Assembly (NCBI RefSeq): GCF_000310205.1
Contig: NZ_AMXE01000020.1
Location: 1-49,140 of the forward strand
Direction: 5' to 3'
Length of the DNA stretch: 49,140 bases
Origin: Thauera linaloolentis 47Lol = DSM 12138
Lineage (GTDB): Bacteria > Pseudomonadota > Gammaproteobacteria > Burkholderiales > Rhodocyclaceae
Shown: positions 47,321-49,140 of the stretch, one piece after another
Numbering within the stretch: the stretch's first letter is position 1
How the letters are laid out: the number at the start of each line of letters is the position of its first letter
Program-made: the position numbers and the translations under genes
Notes under the pieces: model-generated
Database searches by the model: none
The model's input: the letters and a program-made list of their open reading frames with translations, nothing else
What the model was told of the DNA's origin: nothing

Positions 47321-49090
47321 ATGACGTTCGAGCCCTTGCTTGCGGTCGCCCGGGACGATGCCGTCCGGCATCGGCGAGGCCTCGTATTCGTCTATCTGAT
47401 GGCCTCGCTGATCTTCGGCGGCTTGCTGTGGGCCGAATTGCTGCGTGTCGACGAAGCCTTCATGGCCGCCGCGCGGGAGCGCGGTCAGACCGTGTTCCGC
47501 TTGGTCGAAATCACACGCGAGTGGAATACGCACCATGGCGGCGTATACGTCCCGGTGACGGACGAAATGCAGCCGAACCCTTATCTGGTCCATCCGCGGC
47601 GCGATCTCATCACCTCGGACGGACGTCCCCTGACGATGGTCAATCCGGCCTTCATGACACGCCAGATCGCGGAGATTTCGGAGCGGACCGATGGCGTGCG
47701 CCTGCACATCACCAGCCTGAGGCCGGTCCGTCCGGCCAACCAACCCGACGCGTGGGAGGCCGAGGCACTCGAAGCCTTCGAGAGCGGGGTGCCGGAGCGG
47801 CTGGCATTGGTCGATGAAGAGCGCGGCCCGGTCCATCGCTACATGGCGCCCTTGAGGGTGGCCGAGTCCTGCCTGCCATGCCACGCCGGCAACGAGTACC
47901 GCGTCGGAGACGTCCATGGAGGCATCTCCGTGACGATGCCGGCTGGGCCCCTGCTCGCATTGCGCGACGCCCAGCGTCAGCGCGTGGCGGGCCTGTTCCT
48001 GCTGGCGTTCGTGCTTTCGGCGGGCTCGATCCATTACCTGCTGGCCGCCGCGCGGCGGCACGTGGGTTCGATCGCCCGCATCAATGCGGAGCAGGAGCGC
48101 CTCATCGCGCAGCGAACGGGCGAACTGGCGGCGAGCAACGCCGGGCTGGCGCGCGAGATCGCGCAGCGTTTGCGCGACCAGCGCCGGCTTGCCGCCAGCG
48201 AGGCGCGCTACCGGGCGGTGTTCGACAGCACGGCCGAGGGCATCATGTTGATCGATGACGAGATGCGCGTGCTGCAGGTGAACCCGGCTTTCACTAGGAT
48301 CACCGGCTACGAAGAGGACGAGGTGCGCGGCCGCGGGCTGGAACTGCTGGGCGCGGGGCGCCACGACCAGGCCTTCTTCGACGCGATACGGCGCATGCTG
48401 GCGGACACGGGCCGCTGGCAGGGCGAGGTCTGGAACCGGCGCAAGAGCGGCGACGCCTACGTGCAATGGATGTCCATCACGCGCGCCAGCCTGCCCGGGG
48501 AGGCAGCTGCCTTCGTCGCGACGCTGACCGACATCACCTTGCGCAAGGAGGCCGAGCAGCGCATGCAGTACCGTGCCGACCACGATGCGCTGACGGGCCT
48601 GCCCAATCGCGCCCTGTTCCAGGACCGGCTCGACGCCGCGCTGGCGAGCGCGCACCGGAACGGCGGGCAGTTCGCGGTGCTGTTCATCGATCTCGACCGC
48701 TTCAAGGCGGTCAATGACAGCCTGGGCCATCCGGCGGGCGATGCCTTGCTGGTCGAGGCCGGCGCGCGGATCCTGGGCTGTGTCCGCGAATCCGATACGG
48801 TGGCGCGCTTCGGCGGGGACGAGTTCGCGGCGATCCTGCCCGACGCAGGCGGCGTCGAGGATGCCCGGGAGGTGGCGCAGCGCATTTGCGCCGCGCTGGC
48901 AGAGCCGTTCATGCTGCAGCAGGGCCGGGCACAGGTGGCCGGTTCGGTGGGCATCGCGCTGTCGCCGATGCACGGCAGCGACCGCGCCGGGCTCGAGAGC
49001 CGCGCCGATCAGGCGCTCTACGCGGCCAAGCGCGCCGGAGGCGGCCGCTGGTGCGTGTATGCGGGCGCGGTCCAGGCCGGCGGGGCCTGA
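47321..49090 (+). CDS. Diguanylate cyclase with heme-binding DUF3365-type sensor and PAS domain
   Basis: A 589-aa membrane protein. A helix near residues 20-40 is followed by a periplasmic Tll0287/DUF3365-like domain containing the heme c motif CLPCH (Cys184, Cys187, His188) and HGGISVTMP. A second helix (about 222-242) leads to a coiled segment, a PAS domain (EARYRAVFDSTAEGIMLIDDE...) and a GGDEF domain with intact GGDEF (498-502) and the RESD inhibitory site nine residues upstream. It should make cyclic di-GMP in response to a heme-sensed signal such as redox state or a gas; the signal is inference. Confidence 0.9.
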   Translation: MTFEPLLAVARDDAVRHRRGLVFVYLMASLIFGGLLWAELLRVDEAFMAAARERGQTVFRLVEITREWNTHHGGVYVPVTDEMQPNPYLVHPRRDLITSDGRPLTMVNPAFMTRQIAEISERTDGVRLHITSLRPVRPANQPDAWEAEALEAFESGVPERLALVDEERGPVHRYMAPLRVAESCLPCHAGNEYRVGDVHGGISVTMPAGPLLALRDAQRQRVAGLFLLAFVLSAGSIHYLLAAARRHVGSIARINAEQERLIAQRTGELAASNAGLAREIAQRLRDQRRLAASEARYRAVFDSTAEGIMLIDDEMRVLQVNPAFTRITGYEEDEVRGRGLELLGAGRHDQAFFDAIRRMLADTGRWQGEVWNRRKSGDAYVQWMSITRASLPGEAAAFVATLTDITLRKEAEQRMQYRADHDALTGLPNRALFQDRLDAALASAHRNGGQFAVLFIDLDRFKAVNDSLGHPAGDALLVEAGARILGCVRESDTVARFGGDEFAAILPDAGGVEDAREVAQRICAALAEPFMLQQGRAQVAGSVGIALSPMHGSDRAGLESRADQALYAAKRAGGGRWCVYAGAVQAGGA

Positions 49091-49111
49091 GCACGCGCTG
49101 GCCCGCCGGGC

Positions 49112-49140
49112 TCAGGCCCCGGCGAGGCGTGCCGCGAGCG
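49112..49140 (-). CDS. Possible C-terminal end of a minus-strand gene
   Basis: Reading leftward into the window, the last codons give LAARLAGA and a stop at 49114-49112. It is convergent with the cyclase gene, 21 bases away. Too short to identify; it may be a chance frame. Confidence 0.25.

Overview
The window is GC-rich, densely coded DNA from a betaproteobacterium. The nos cluster, a RegB/RegA pair, the lolB-ispE-tRNA-Gln-prs-rplY-pth housekeeping order and the protein sequences most resemble a denitrifying member of the Rhodocyclales (Thauera/Azoarcus group). That placement is inference, since no rRNA gene is present.

Layout. (1) 1-8261, minus strand: nitrous oxide reduction locus in the order nosZ, nosR, a small membrane protein, nosD, nosF, nosY and the start of a probable nosL. 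Three transcription units (nosZ, nosR, nosD) each have an FNR/DNR-like box centred exactly 32 bases upstream of the centre of a -10-like hexamer. (2) 8295-13994: a RegB-type redox sensor kinase and its RegA-type response regulator, separated by an ectABCD ectoine/hydroxyectoine operon on the opposite strand. A diverged copy of the last codons of regB still sits directly in front of regA and overlaps its start by ATGA, so the ect block appears to have been placed inside an ancestral regB-regA operon. (3) 14008-15180: an EamA/DMT permease and a decayed soxR. (4) 15431-23662: an alcohol oxidation module made of a periplasmic PQQ/heme c alcohol dehydrogenase, an outer-membrane channel-like protein, a cytoplasmic aldehyde dehydrogenase, a MocR (GntR-aminotransferase) regulator and an AMP-forming acyl-CoA synthetase. 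A near-identical direct-repeat element (ACTGTT, 7 bases, ACTGTATCT) lies upstream of the alcohol dehydrogenase and again between mocR and the synthetase, which points to one MocR regulon. This is the best candidate for a little-described system here. (5) 23663-26450: REP-like elements and an apparent insertion-sequence remnant around ychF and an Ap4A phosphorylase gene. (6) 26458-41824: housekeeping genes (pth, rplY, prs, tRNA-Gln, ispE, lolB, a TPR protein, mutM, a dynamin-like GTPase, ferredoxin, coaD, rsmD, an M16 peptidase pair, ftsY, ftsE), with an 83-base structured insertion between ftsE and ftsX. (7) 41825-49140: ftsX, ahpC-ahpF with an OxyR-like site, an ABC exporter, a heme-binding diguanylate cyclase and the last codons of a minus-strand gene.

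How the genes work together: the first quarter joins anaerobic respiration (NosZ and its maturation and electron-donor proteins) to redox sensing (RegB/RegA). The alcohol module would feed electrons through its heme c into the periplasmic cytochrome pool and carbon to acyl-CoA. Ectoines and AhpCF serve osmotic and peroxide stress. Most operons show ATGA start/stop overlaps (nosR/ORF, TPR/lolB, coaD/rsmD, rsmD/M16, ftsY/ftsE). All start sites, promoters and terminators were read by eye from the sequence; no database search was done.
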